Shown here: positions 63,860 through 64,000 of the stretch, in pieces | How the letters are laid out: each line of letters starts with the position of its first letter | Numbering within the stretch: position 1 is the first letter of the stretch | Source of the DNA: Rhineura floridana | Taxonomy: Eukaryota > Chordata > Lepidosauria > Squamata > Rhineuridae | DNA: 64,000 nucleotides | Reading direction: 5' to 3' | NCBI RefSeq assembly: GCF_030035675.1 | Contig: NC_084480.1 | Span: 288,820,394 to 288,884,393 of the forward strand | Program-made: the position numbers and the translations under genes | The notes under the pieces: model-generated | Seen by the model: only the letters and a program-made list of their open reading frames with translations | What the model was told of the DNA's origin: nothing | The model's database searches: none

Positions 63860-64000
63860 GGCTGCACTCATACAGCAGGTTAGGTTCCAGACCCCCGCCG
63901 AAAAGCGAAAACCACAGAAAAGCGGATCAGGTGGAGAGCGGGAAACTCCAGCCCCCCCTCCAGCTGATTGCCTCACTGGCGCTGTATTAGCGGAACGCCA
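63860..64000. repeat. Unclassified repeat end at window edge
   Basis: GGTTCCAGACCCCCGCCGAA and GCGAAAACCACAGAAAAGCG resemble ends of Tigger/pogo-type DNA transposons, but no terminus or duplication is visible before the window ends. Confidence 0.3.

Overview
This is vertebrate nuclear DNA, almost certainly from a squamate reptile (a lizard or a snake). The evidence is multi-exon genes with GT-AG introns, BovB (RTE) LINEs, Sauria-type tRNA SINEs whose tails match the BovB 3' end, many L2 and CR1 fragments, an L1 relic, hAT and mariner-like MITEs, and a Ty3/gypsy element of the Gmr1 type. No bacterial, CRISPR or operon-like structure was seen.

Two host genes are present, both on the minus strand. 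KLF10 (TIEG1) is complete: coding exons at 22870-22835, 19538-19305, 19101-18195 and 16274-16015 give a 478-residue protein with an N-terminal Sin3-interacting motif and three C2H2 fingers, a 3'UTR running to a poly(A) signal near 14874, and a promoter with CCAAT, GC and AP-1 sites at about 22.9-23.3 kb. A second CpG/CCAAT/GC-box cluster inside intron 1 (about 20.9-21.1 kb) may be an alternative promoter. At the right edge lie the last four coding exons of AZIN1, antizyme inhibitor 1 (61917-61752, 60816-60701, 60541-60327, 58508-58397). Its earlier exons lie beyond the window. KLF10 and AZIN1 are also neighbours on the same strand in mammals. Here only about 35 kb, almost all transposon debris, separates them.

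Layout: 0.6-5.5 kb, L2 fragments flanking a BovB copy that is split by a solo LTR. 6.5-6.9 kb, a dispersed repeat. 7.3-13.5 kb, a near-whole Gmr1-like Ty3/gypsy element with two LTRs and a target-site duplication; its integrase precedes its reverse transcriptase. 14.9-23.3 kb, KLF10. 24.4-25.25 kb, three nested MITEs. 27.0-27.5 kb, a hAT element. 29.3-35.7 kb, an L2 element holding a second L2 tail, a SINE, a hAT element and a solo gypsy LTR inserted in series. 36.65 kb, a Sauria SINE. 37.2-39.6 kb, a 3' L2 element. 42.4-43.9 kb, BovB and CR1 3' ends. 46.0-46.8 kb, a second hAT copy. 46.85-51.4 kb, an old L1 with a SINE in it. 52.1-54.7 kb, L2 tails. 54.9-55.1 kb, a Sauria SINE. 57.85-64 kb, AZIN1 with hAT, mariner-like and L2 pieces in its introns.

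How the parts relate: KLF10 is a TGF-beta-induced transcription repressor, and AZIN1 raises polyamine levels by sequestering ornithine decarboxylase antizyme. They share a neighbourhood, not a pathway visible in the sequence. All similarity statements come from reading the sequence against remembered families; no alignments or database searches were run.
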